This document shows positions 8,818-16,776 of a DNA stretch of 64,000 bases, one piece after another (the stretch's first letter is position 1; each line of letters starts with the position of its first letter). The DNA comes from JBCDGZ01 sp038750655. Lineage in GTDB: Bacteria; Bacteroidota; Bacteroidia; Chitinophagales; Saprospiraceae. The position numbers and the translations under genes were made by a program. Under the pieces are notes generated by a model. It had not been told where the DNA came from. It saw only the letters and a program-made list of their open reading frames with translations, and did not search any database. The DNA lies in assembly GCA_038750655.1 (NCBI GenBank), contig JBCDGZ010000018.1:1-64000 (forward strand). Direction: 5' to 3'.

Positions 8818-9011
8818 TTGGCATTTTGGTTGACGGTCGACGGTGGACGGCCAGACGTTGTAGTTTGTAGCGTTGCGCGAATAGTACGCAGCTCCGCACT
8901 TTTCTACCTGCGTCTCACCACCCGTCGGCAGGCGTTCGTTCGAAGGTAACCGTCCACCGTCCACCGTCCACCCCAAGCACCAAAGGTGCCACCCGTCAAC
9001 CAAAGCGCCAA
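8818..9011. repeat. 194-bp inverted-repeat element with CCGTCCA-type heptamers
   Basis: The 379-base gap 8654-9031 holds no convincing gene. Within it TTGGCATTTTGGTTGACGG (8818-8836) is matched 17 of 19 by the reverse complement of 8993-9011, and 8832-8850 is matched 18 of 19 by the reverse complement of 8950-8968, where the heptamer CCGTCCA is repeated three times. The arms enclose about 100 bases. A small hairpin GGGATG/CATCCC lies just left of it (about 8788-8808). The arrangement resembles a miniature inverted-repeat element inserted between two divergent genes; it lies immediately before the lipB start and may affect its promoter. Confidence 0.55.
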
Positions 9012-9031
9012 CGGTGCGTTAACTATACACA

Positions 9032-9754
9032 ATGAAGCAAAAAGTAAATTTCAAAGATCTCGGCAATATGCCCTACCAAGAAGCCTGGAACTTGCAGACC
9101 GAGCTGCAACAGGCCTCGATTGCCCACAAGCTAGCCCTGCGGAAGCTGGAGGAAGCGGCGCGGGCCGAGCAACAGCGCAAGCACCACCTGCTATTTTGTG
9201 AGCATCCTCATGTCTATACCCTGGGCAAAAGTGGCTCAGCAGATCATTTGCTGCTCAATGAATTGGGGTTGAAGGAAAAGGGGGTGACCTTTTTCAAAAT
9301 CAACCGGGGCGGGGATATTACCTACCACGGGCCGGGGCAAATCGTCGGGTATCCGATTTTTGATTTGGATGGCTTTTTTACTGACGTTCATAAGTATGTG
9401 CGCTTTATTGAGGAGGCGGTCATTCGGACTTTGGGGGATTATGGCTTAGCCGGGAAACGGATCAAGGGCTTCACTGGGGTGTGGTTGGAGGCGTCGGAGG
9501 GGCAGCCCAAGCGGAAGATTTGTGCCATCGGGGTGCACCTGAGCCGCTGGGTGAGCATGCATGGTTTTGCTTTTAACATCAACACTGATCTTAAATATTT
9601 TGACTACATAGTTCCTTGTGGAATAACCGATAAGGACAAGGTGGTTACTTCACTGGAACGAGAATTGGGCACAACTATTGATCTGGAAGAAGTGAAACAG
9701 AGGCTTAAAGGACATTTTGCCGAGCTTTTTGATTTTGAACTCCAAACTTCCTAA
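9032..9754 (+). CDS. lipB: Octanoyl-[acyl-carrier-protein]:protein octanoyltransferase LipB
   Basis: A 240-residue cytoplasmic enzyme that moves octanoate from octanoyl-ACP to lipoyl domains, the first step of lipoic acid synthesis. The family signature RGGDITYHGPGQ is at 92-103, the conserved lysine K162 lies in KICAIGVH, and the catalytic cysteine C196 lies in VPCGITD; the early EHPHVYTLGKS is also typical. Length fits the family. LipA is not in the window. The start lies 20 bases after the inverted-repeat element. Confidence 0.95.
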   Translation: MKQKVNFKDLGNMPYQEAWNLQTELQQASIAHKLALRKLEEAARAEQQRKHHLLFCEHPHVYTLGKSGSADHLLLNELGLKEKGVTFFKINRGGDITYHGPGQIVGYPIFDLDGFFTDVHKYVRFIEEAVIRTLGDYGLAGKRIKGFTGVWLEASEGQPKRKICAIGVHLSRWVSMHGFAFNINTDLKYFDYIVPCGITDKDKVVTSLERELGTTIDLEEVKQRLKGHFAELFDFELQTS

Positions 9755-9759
9755 ATTTG
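9752..9759 (+). promoter_or_regulatory. Bacteroidota -7 box TAAATTTG overlapping the lipB stop codon
   Basis: Exact TAnnTTTG match whose first three bases are the lipB TAA stop. It lies 50 bases before the next ATG and would give that gene its own transcript. Confidence 0.45.
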
Positions 9760-9808
9760 CGGCGCATCCAATAAGCCTGAGCAACCTATTCTCAAAGTCG
9801 TTGTTAAG

Positions 9809-10204
9809 ATGAAAAAAGATATTCCTGAATATAAAGTTGAAGACTTGGCCATCGCCATTGTTCCCAGTGAGGACGAAGAGATGTGGGAATCCTATATCAT
9901 TAACCTCAAAGATGAACCCATCAGCAGCGTGTTGATCAACTCGAAGGGCTACGGAGAAGTAGAGGGAGAACAGATCAAAACGACCACCTTGCGCCACTTC
10001 TTTGAGCAAATTGGTCCCCTGCAAATCCACAAGATAGAACCGGTGCCGATCAATCTTTTCAAGCTAACCAATGAGTACTGGGTCAGCTTCCAATATGGAG
10101 GCTACATGTACGATAAGAAGTACGTTTTTGTCAAAGGCAGCATCGATGAGCTGCACTTTACTCCCATCCCTTTCCTCGACAAACGGGGGGTGATGATCCG
10201 TTAA
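9809..10204 (+). CDS. Small conserved-looking cytoplasmic protein, unknown function
   Basis: A 131-residue protein with no signal peptide or membrane helix. It reads as a compact alpha/beta domain: acidic N-terminal half (EDLAIAIVPSEDEEMWESYI), a KTTTLRHFFEQIGP motif near residue 60 and an aromatic strand region EYWVSFQYGGYMYDKKYVF near 90-110. I do not recognise a named family. It follows lipB by 54 bases with a -7 box between them, so independent transcription is likely. Confidence 0.7.
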   Translation: MKKDIPEYKVEDLAIAIVPSEDEEMWESYIINLKDEPISSVLINSKGYGEVEGEQIKTTTLRHFFEQIGPLQIHKIEPVPINLFKLTNEYWVSFQYGGYMYDKKYVFVKGSIDELHFTPIPFLDKRGVMIR

Positions 10205-10330
10205 AATCCAAGCCCATCCTGTCGAAATTAAGCTGAAAGGCATAATTTTTGCCGCATTTCGAGCAGAACAACCAAAACTGCGATGAACGAGATTCGAGTC
10301 GCAATTTGAACTAACTAATGCCTATTTGAC

Positions 10331-10990
10331 ATGAAGGATTTAAGGACGAGTGATCTTAGACTACTCTGTAGTATTTTTGGCGAAGCAGGTTCTACTATCT
10401 GCATTTTTGATCCCAATAACTATATCCCCGCCCACGAAACCGGAGAAATGCTCTATTTCGACCGCCTGGAAGAAATGCGGAAAGATTTACTGAAAAGAAT
10501 GGAGGAAAAACTGGTTTTGTTTAACCTTTCTAATAATGAACTACTGGACATTTACTGTAAGGAAAATGTGCTCAGTATCCTCAAATTCCACGAGCGCAGC
10601 AGTGCTGTTTTCAATCCTTTTGCTACTTATTATTACCTCACCGACGAGGAAGGCCGCATCAACTGTATCCAATCGCCCGGCGCAAGTAAGATTTCGTTGA
10701 GTTTGAAAAAAGAGGCAGGACTCAGTGCTCGTATCCAGCGCTCTGTGGCCCAGCAGGGCTTTCGAATGGGCCTGCAACGCTTTTTGGCCAATGGCAGCTT
10801 CACTTTTTACCATAAAGGCCAGAACCCCGTAGAGCGCACGATCAAGCAGGAATACGATGGCTTTACAATCAATATCAACTGGCAAGACGGCCGTACCAAT
10901 GTCTGCCTAAAGGCTTATCACAATGGCAATATTTGCCAAACCGTTGAAGGACAGTTAAAGGAATTCGTCGGACGGCTCCTGACGCAGTAG
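10331..10990 (+). CDS. Hypothetical protein
   Basis: A 219-residue soluble protein, no recognisable motifs. It begins with a short helix and a hydrophobic strand (STICIFDPN), continues with a charged helical segment EEMRKDLLKRMEEKLVLFN near 45-65, and a beta-rich C-terminal half. Its last 36 bases overlap the 3' end of the convergent gene at 10955-11584. The 126-base gap before it contains a near-match to the -7 box (TAATTTTTG around 10243). Nothing in the neighbourhood indicates a role. Confidence 0.6.
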   Translation: MKDLRTSDLRLLCSIFGEAGSTICIFDPNNYIPAHETGEMLYFDRLEEMRKDLLKRMEEKLVLFNLSNNELLDIYCKENVLSILKFHERSSAVFNPFATYYYLTDEEGRINCIQSPGASKISLSLKKEAGLSARIQRSVAQQGFRMGLQRFLANGSFTFYHKGQNPVERTIKQEYDGFTININWQDGRTNVCLKAYHNGNICQTVEGQLKEFVGRLLTQ

Positions 10991-11584
10991 ATCAAACAAG
11001 TACATTCCCTTATTGTAAAAATCGATGATTGCCTTAGGCGATAGCAGCCTATTGTGGGCATAAAAGATGAGGAAGTAGTTGATGCCTTCCAGTGACCAGT
11101 CTTTTTCGACCGTGAAGAAGTTGAGCATATCGTTGGTCATGACGTAACGGACCATTTCTTCATCTTCTCCTTGCAAAAGGTACTGCTTGGAAAATTCGGG
11201 AAATTCTGCAAAATCAATATCCTGCTTCCAACCTAGATAATTGCCTATTCGGTGAAAAAAATGTTCAGGCTTCATTAAAAATTGAGGTAATCCCAGTTGC
11301 TTGGATTGCAGGAAGAATACCGTTTGGCGCAACACCCTGGTGTTATTTCCGCCACCAATAACGTACTTATAGTCAAACAGATGGAGTTTGGATTGGTGCC
11401 ATTCATCTTTTTGGTGTAGGATATTGTAGATTTTCTTGCTGTGCCCTCTACGGAATAAGGCAAAATCGCGCAATAGGGCAATCAAACCGTATTCGTCGGA
11501 TGCTGTGAAGTTGAGGTCCAGCTCGTAGGCGACCTTTTTTAAGTTACTAATTCGTTCTCTTTTGCGATCCGAAAAAATTGACAT
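10955..11584 (-). CDS. Hypothetical protein
   Basis: A 209-residue soluble protein with a basic start (SDRKRERISNLKKVAYELDL) and alternating aromatic-rich strands and helices, such as LLRDFALFRRGHSKKIYNIL near residue 40 and MLNFFTVEKDWSLEGINYFLIFY near 155. Family unknown to me. It is divergent from the acyl-CoA thioesterase gene, sharing a 79-base intergenic region, and its 3' end overlaps the preceding convergent gene by 36 bases. Confidence 0.6.
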   Translation of the reverse strand: MSIFSDRKRERISNLKKVAYELDLNFTASDEYGLIALLRDFALFRRGHSKKIYNILHQKDEWHQSKLHLFDYKYVIGGGNNTRVLRQTVFFLQSKQLGLPQFLMKPEHFFHRIGNYLGWKQDIDFAEFPEFSKQYLLQGEDEEMVRYVMTNDMLNFFTVEKDWSLEGINYFLIFYAHNRLLSPKAIIDFYNKGMYLFDLLRQEPSDEFL

Positions 11585-11633
11585 AAGGTGTTAAAATTCT
11601 TGCTCAAGCAGGGCAGAAGTGCAGCAATAACCC

Positions 11634-11641
11634 TAAATTTG
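11634..11641 (+). promoter_or_regulatory. Bacteroidota -7 box TAAATTTG
   Basis: Exact TAnnTTTG match 22 bases before the thioesterase ATG, in the divergent intergenic region. Confidence 0.5.
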
Positions 11642-11663
11642 CGCTTCAAAATTAATACAAAAT

Positions 11664-12194
11664 ATGGCAAAGCAACTAGAGGCTAAAAAGGTCAGCGAAT
11701 CCGCAACGGTGATGACTGAAATGATCATGCCTAATGATACTAATCCCCTAGGGAATTTAATGGGAGGCAATCTGATGCGCTGGATGGATATTGTGGCCGG
11801 TATTTGTGCTGGTAGGCACTGTGAGGCTTACGTTGTCACCGCCTCTGTGGACCATGTTTCTTTCCAAAAACCCATTCATGTCGGTGATGTCATTACCTTG
11901 GAGGCTACGGTCACCCGAGCGTTTAACACCTCCCTTGAGGTTTACGTAGAAGTCTTTGCCGCAGATGTTAAAGGTAAGAATAATCGCCGGAGTAACCATG
12001 CTTACTTTACTTTTGTTGCGCTGGACGATAAGAAGCAAAAACCGAAGGTCGTCCCACCGCTATTGCCTTTGACCCGCGAGCAGCAGCAGCTCTACGATGG
12101 AGCGGCCCGCCGCCGCGAGCTGCGCCTGGTCCTCTCCGGGCGGCTTAAACCTGAACAGGCCGCCGCGATCAAAAACTTGTTCGCCGAGGGCTAA
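11664..12194 (+). CDS. Hotdog-fold acyl-CoA thioesterase (YciA/BACH-like)
   Basis: A 176-residue single-hotdog enzyme expected to hydrolyse acyl-CoA thioesters. The family's active-site stretch is seen as NPLGNLMGGNLMRWMDIVAGICAGRH (about residues 27-52, with the conserved Gly-Gly-x-x-x-x-x-x-Asp), followed by VTASVDHVSFQKPIHVGDVI near 60-78, typical of YciA/BFIT-like thioesterases. The last 50 residues form a charged extension with a tail rich in Arg and Ala. Chain-length preference cannot be read from sequence. The protein is cytoplasmic. Confidence 0.88.
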   Translation: MAKQLEAKKVSESATVMTEMIMPNDTNPLGNLMGGNLMRWMDIVAGICAGRHCEAYVVTASVDHVSFQKPIHVGDVITLEATVTRAFNTSLEVYVEVFAADVKGKNNRRSNHAYFTFVALDDKKQKPKVVPPLLPLTREQQQLYDGAARRRELRLVLSGRLKPEQAAAIKNLFAEG

Positions 12195-12299
12195 GCGGAG
12201 GGGGTGTTCGTATTAAATTTGAGGACATCTATCTATTTTGCAGGCCCTAACTGTGGATTTTAGCTATCTTAAGAACTACAAAGCAGATGCAATAAGCTT

Positions 12300-12950
12300 A
12301 TGAAAAACTCCATCCTGACCCGTATGATCGGTATGCTGATCGTCTACTTCGCACTCGAATATTTCGGCGGTTCCTTTGGTCGTACCGTTCTTTATCCCAT
12401 TAATCAATTGGTGACCTTCCTCCACGAATTTGGCCATGCCCTCGGTGCTATTCTCACCGGTGGCTCCGTAGAAGCCCTGCAGGTCAATGAGGATGGCAGT
12501 GGTTTCACCATTACCCGTGGCGGTAACCGAGGCATCGTACTCATGGGGGGCTATATTGGCAGTGCGCTGTTTGGCAATCTCTTGTTTTACATTGGTGCCC
12601 GAAAAGAACGCTGGGCCGGCTGGACCCTCAACATTTTGGCCGGCTTGATGATCTTCTCTAGTCTCTTTTGGTTCAATTCCTTATATACCTCCGGTTTTCT
12701 AATTGCTTTTGCCATCGGCATCTACATCATCACCAGCCGTACCAGCTACGCCCGCGAAGTGCTGATGTTCCTCGGCCTGGTCAGTATCCTCTACATCATC
12801 CAGGATTTCAACGTTGGCCCCTCCTCCGATTTGAATGAATACGCCAAGCTCTTTGTCGTCATACCCGCCACGGTCTGGATGTACATCTGGTTGTTTATCG
12901 CCCTATTGCTGAGCTTTATGAACCTGCGGATGATCTTCAAAGAGAAATAA
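12300..12950 (+). CDS. M50-family (site-2-protease-like) integral membrane metallopeptidase
   Basis: A 216-residue protein with five or six hydrophobic segments. The zinc motif HEFGH is at residues 42-46 inside the sequence VTFLHEFGHALGAILTGGS, and a Gly-rich MGGYIGSALFGNLLFYIG segment follows near 80-97, as in M50B-like proteins. A further metal-ligand Asp in the usual NxDxxP context is not seen; the FNVGPSSDLNEY region near 165-176 is in about the right place. It may be a proteolytic or pseudo-proteolytic member. No anti-sigma factor or other obvious substrate is adjacent. Confidence 0.75.
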   Translation: MKNSILTRMIGMLIVYFALEYFGGSFGRTVLYPINQLVTFLHEFGHALGAILTGGSVEALQVNEDGSGFTITRGGNRGIVLMGGYIGSALFGNLLFYIGARKERWAGWTLNILAGLMIFSSLFWFNSLYTSGFLIAFAIGIYIITSRTSYAREVLMFLGLVSILYIIQDFNVGPSSDLNEYAKLFVVIPATVWMYIWLFIALLLSFMNLRMIFKEK

Positions 12951-13052
12951 AAAATTAAGGGCCGGGTTTTTGTGAACCCATAGAAAATGCTTATTTTTTG
13001 ACCACTTCGCCATTGAAGGAACTACTTTTAATTGGTCGAAAAACTTCATTCC

Positions 13053-16000
13053 ATGAACAGCCCTACAAAAACAATCCTGTGCACAGGGGTAATCCTGCTT
13101 ATTGCAGCCCTTTGTTGCTATTTTTTCCTGCCCACCAATCCTCCGCCTATTCCCGTACTCAGCTCCGTAGAGACCAAAATGCAGGCCTACGACCATTTTT
13201 TTATGCAACGGGCCTATCCCGAATCGGCCATAGACTTGGAGACCTACTTCCAGACCATGCAGGGCCTACAGCATCGGGTCCAGCATCGCAACCAGCCCGC
13301 TGGCTTTGATGGCGACTGGCAGCTGGAAGGCCCCGGCAACCTTGGTGCAAGGGTCAATACCATCGCCGTTCATCCCTTCGATGAGCAAATTATCTATGCA
13401 GGTTTCTCCACCGGCGGGCTGTACAAAACTACCAACGGTGGCCAGGACTGGACACCTATTTTTGACGAACAGGCTTACCTTTCTATCGGCCACATTACCA
13501 TCGATCCCACTTTCCCGGATGTCATCTATGTTGGCACGGGGGACCCCAATATCTCCGGCTATCCTTTCATTGGCAATGGGCTGTACCGCAGTCCTGATGG
13601 CGGTGCCACCTGGCAGCACCTGGGCCTAGAACAACAGCGCATCATCTCCAAGGTCATCGTTGACCCCTCTAATTTCAACAATCTCTATGTCGCTACGATG
13701 GGCCTGCCCTTCGAGCGCAATGCTAATCGTGGCCTGTACCGCTCCAGGGATGCTGGGCAAAGCTGGGAGCAATCGCTCTACATCAGTGATTCTACCGGAA
13801 TCATTGATATGCTGATCAACCCCAACAATCCCGATGTTCTCTACGCTTCAAGCTGGGACCGGATTCGCAATAACCAGGAGTCAATTGCCTACGGCTTTGG
13901 CGCGGGTATCTATAAGACCATTGATGGTGGGGATAATTGGACGCAGTTGGGCGGTGGCTTGCCGACGGGGAAGTTCTCTCGCGTCAATCTGGCCATGTCC
14001 CACATTAATCCCAATCATATTTTCGCCATTTATGTGGATACGACCTATCAGGTACACGCGATTTATAAAAGTATGGATGCCGGAGGTACTTGGGCGAGGA
14101 TTACACAGGGGGGACCAGGAACACAGCTGGCCAATGCGCTCGGTGGTCAGGGCTGGTACAACAGTAAGATTAGGGTGCATCCTAATAATGACAATACGAT
14201 TTACTTGCTGGGCGTCGATCTTTGGCGCACGACGAGTGGGGGGACGGTTTGGACGCGTGTGGTTGCTCCGCCGGGTACGATTCAGCCCCATGTGGACAAC
14301 CACGACCTGGTCTTCACCCTCAATCAAAATATTATTCTGGGGACCGACGGCGGGCTGTACCGGCAGGATGCTGGGCAGTCGGTCTGGTTGGATATTGATA
14401 ATATTCCAACGACCCAATTTTACCGGGTAGGCTATAATCCCTTTAGGCCGAATTTATTTTACGGAGGGGCGCAGGACAATGGTATCTCTTCGGGCAGTGC
14501 TGCCGATCCTGATAATTGGGATTTGATTATGGGGGGAGATGGCTTTCGGACCCTGTTTCGAGAAGATGATCTTCGCAGGCATTATATCCAATTCCAGTTT
14601 GGGCGGATTTTTTCGACTTCCAACGCTGGGGTAACTTATCAGCTGGCCACCTTCGGCATCTCTCCATCGGAGGACCGGAACTGGGATGCGCCAGTGATAC
14701 TGAGCCAGCACGATACGGGGCGGGTGTATACGGCGACGGACCGGGTGTACAGCGCCGTGGACCCATCCACCTTGGCCCCTTGGTCAGCGATCAGCCCGCC
14801 GCTGACGGGGGCAAGCGCGATTCCGGGGCGATTTAAGACGGTGAGTGCGCTGGCCGAGTCGCCGGTACAGAGTGGACTGCTGTACGCGGGGACTTCGGAC
14901 GGGCAGGTTTGGCGGAGTGAGGATGCCGGAGGCAGTTGGAGTCTCATTAATACGGGCTTACCTGATCGCTATGTCAGCTCAATTACAGCTTCTCCCGATC
15001 TGGCTGATTTCGTCTACGTTACTTTTTCTGGTTATCGGGATAATGACAATACCGCTCTAGTCTACCGCTCTTGGGATCGAGGAGACAGCTGGTTTCCGCT
15101 GAATGGCGATTTGCCCGATCTGGCGGTTAATGACTTGCTCGTTGCTCCGAATAATTTGGACTTGGTCTTGTTTGCAGCTACAGACGGCGGGGTCTATGCA
15201 ACACTGGATGAAGGCAGCAGTTGGCATCGGCTAGGGGGAAATATGCCCATTGTTCCCGTTTATGATTTAGAATTAAATGTCGAGCAGGAGCGAGTTATCG
15301 CGGGCACCTTCGGCCGCTCCATTTTCAGTTTTTCCCTAGATAGTATCGGCGTTTCTATCGATGCACCCAGCTTGGCGAACTATGCCGGTAGCGTAAAGAC
15401 CCTTGCCGGGGAAGGAATCAACAATGTTACCATCAACTACCGAGGAGGGGCCAATATCCAGAGCATCCCAGCGGAGAGTAACGGCGATTTTAGTATCAAC
15501 AATGTCCCCTACAGCCCTGATTGCAGAATCCGGCCGGTGAACAATACGAATCCAACCAATGGCCTCACCACCTTCGACATCGTTTTGATTCAAAAACACA
15601 TCCTGGCCGTTGACACCCTGGATTCGCCCTACAAGATCATCGCTGCCGACGCCAACGGCTCCAATTCAGTGACTACCTTCGATGTCGTCTTGCTGCGCAA
15701 ATTGATCCTGCAAGTCGATACGGCCTTTGCCCAAAACAGCAGTTGGCGCTTTATTCCCTCCAATTACATCTTCCCGAACCCCGAAGATCCCTTTGAAGAA
15801 GATTTTCCAGAAATTTACGAATGCGCTGGCAACCAGAGCGGCGATAATAATGTGTTTTTCACCGGAGTGAAGGTCGGCGATGTCAATCAAAGTGCCAATC
15901 CCGCCAATTTCAACGAAATTCAAACCCGAGGAGGGAAGGATTTGGTCATTCGCCTGAGAGAGGATTTGGACATGAAGGCCCTGGAGCGGTACCAGCTTCA

Positions 16001-16634
16001 TTTCTATGCAGATAATTTTGAGGAAATGGTAGGTTGTCAGTTCACCTTTGATTTTGATAAAGAGCGCATTAAGATCATCCGGGAGTTGGCCCCCGAAGGG
16101 CTGGCGGTCAATTTTGATAATTTCAACTGGGCGCTTCGGGAGTTTGGTGCACTGCCTTTCAGTTGGAGCAATGCCACCCCTAATAGTGTTTCTAGTGATC
16201 AGCCGCTGTTCAGCTTTGAGATTAGAGCAGCAGTAGATGGTAAGCTCAGTGAGGCACTAGCCATCAGCTCCCGCTATGTGCTGGCAGAGGCCTATAATGA
16301 AGCCGGAGAAATTTTCGATGTAACACTCGAATATGGCCTGCTGACTTCTACCACCGCAAGTCCATCGAGCACCGCTTTTGTTGCTCCTCCTCAGCCCAAC
16401 CCCTTCCGAGAGCAAACGATCATTAATTTCCGTACGACCCAAAGTACCGATGGAGTGTTGGAGGTAAGAAATGTGCAGGGTATCCTGCTACGAAGAGAGC
16501 GCCGCAGCGTAGTGCCCGGCGAGAACTACTTCCGAATCAGCGGAGACGACTTGGAAGCCGCCGGGATTTATTATTATACGCTTCGTCTTCATAATGAGAC
16601 CTTTACGGGCAAAATGCTCTATTTAGGACATTAG
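13053..16634 (+). CDS. Giant secreted beta-propeller (BNR/sortilin-like) protein with dockerin-like, cohesin-like and T9SS sorting domains
   Basis: The protein has 1193 residues from the ATG chosen here; an upstream TTG at 13032 is a less likely start. After a hydrophobic signal/anchor (about 5-30) comes a long repeat region (about 90-765) with many Asp-box/BNR-like repeats, such as LYKTTNGGQDW and IYKTIDGGDNW, as in sortilin or photosystem-stability-type propellers. A dockerin-like module follows (about 825-910, with TTFDIVLIQKHIL and TTFDVVLLRKLIL), then a cohesin-like domain (about 970-1090) and a C-terminal T9SS type A sorting domain starting at QPNPF near 1110. It would be a large surface or secreted protein; binding versus catalysis cannot be decided, since no glycosidase catalytic set is evident. 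It is paralogous to the next gene. Confidence 0.85.
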   Translation: MNSPTKTILCTGVILLIAALCCYFFLPTNPPPIPVLSSVETKMQAYDHFFMQRAYPESAIDLETYFQTMQGLQHRVQHRNQPAGFDGDWQLEGPGNLGARVNTIAVHPFDEQIIYAGFSTGGLYKTTNGGQDWTPIFDEQAYLSIGHITIDPTFPDVIYVGTGDPNISGYPFIGNGLYRSPDGGATWQHLGLEQQRIISKVIVDPSNFNNLYVATMGLPFERNANRGLYRSRDAGQSWEQSLYISDSTGIIDMLINPNNPDVLYASSWDRIRNNQESIAYGFGAGIYKTIDGGDNWTQLGGGLPTGKFSRVNLAMSHINPNHIFAIYVDTTYQVHAIYKSMDAGGTWARITQGGPGTQLANALGGQGWYNSKIRVHPNNDNTIYLLGVDLWRTTSGGTVWTRVVAPPGTIQPHVDNHDLVFTLNQNIILGTDGGLYRQDAGQSVWLDIDNIPTTQFYRVGYNPFRPNLFYGGAQDNGISSGSAADPDNWDLIMGGDGFRTLFREDDLRRHYIQFQFGRIFSTSNAGVTYQLATFGISPSEDRNWDAPVILSQHDTGRVYTATDRVYSAVDPSTLAPWSAISPPLTGASAIPGRFKTVSALAESPVQSGLLYAGTSDGQVWRSEDAGGSWSLINTGLPDRYVSSITASPDLADFVYVTFSGYRDNDNTALVYRSWDRGDSWFPLNGDLPDLAVNDLLVAPNNLDLVLFAATDGGVYATLDEGSSWHRLGGNMPIVPVYDLELNVEQERVIAGTFGRSIFSFSLDSIGVSIDAPSLANYAGSVKTLAGEGINNVTINYRGGANIQSIPAESNGDFSINNVPYSPDCRIRPVNNTNPTNGLTTFDIVLIQKHILAVDTLDSPYKIIAADANGSNSVTTFDVVLLRKLILQVDTAFAQNSSWRFIPSNYIFPNPEDPFEEDFPEIYECAGNQSGDNNVFFTGVKVGDVNQSANPANFNEIQTRGGKDLVIRLREDLDMKALERYQLHFYADNFEEMVGCQFTFDFDKERIKIIRELAPEGLAVNFDNFNWALREFGALPFSWSNATPNSVSSDQPLFSFEIRAAVDGKLSEALAISSRYVLAEAYNEAGEIFDVTLEYGLLTSTTASPSSTAFVAPPQPNPFREQTIINFRTTQSTDGVLEVRNVQGILLRRERRSVVPGENYFRISGDDLEAAGIYYYTLRLHNETFTGKMLYLGH

Positions 16635-16776
16635 CCTCACTTTGTAAAGTAATTGGCAATAAGTCGCTTAGCACCCATCTGGCGAGGATTTCTTTATACC
16701 TTCCCTTCAACACTATTGAACCTTATGGTGTTACCTGATCGAATTTTATATACTATCCAGAACTAAGCTGACTCTT

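Noticed and set aside
8713..8949. Several short frames in the gap before lipB
   Set aside because: They fall over an inverted-repeat element, with no signal, domain or start context.
10270..10300. GAGATTCGAGTC sequence resembling a tRNA T-loop
   Set aside because: No acceptor or anticodon stem could be drawn around it.
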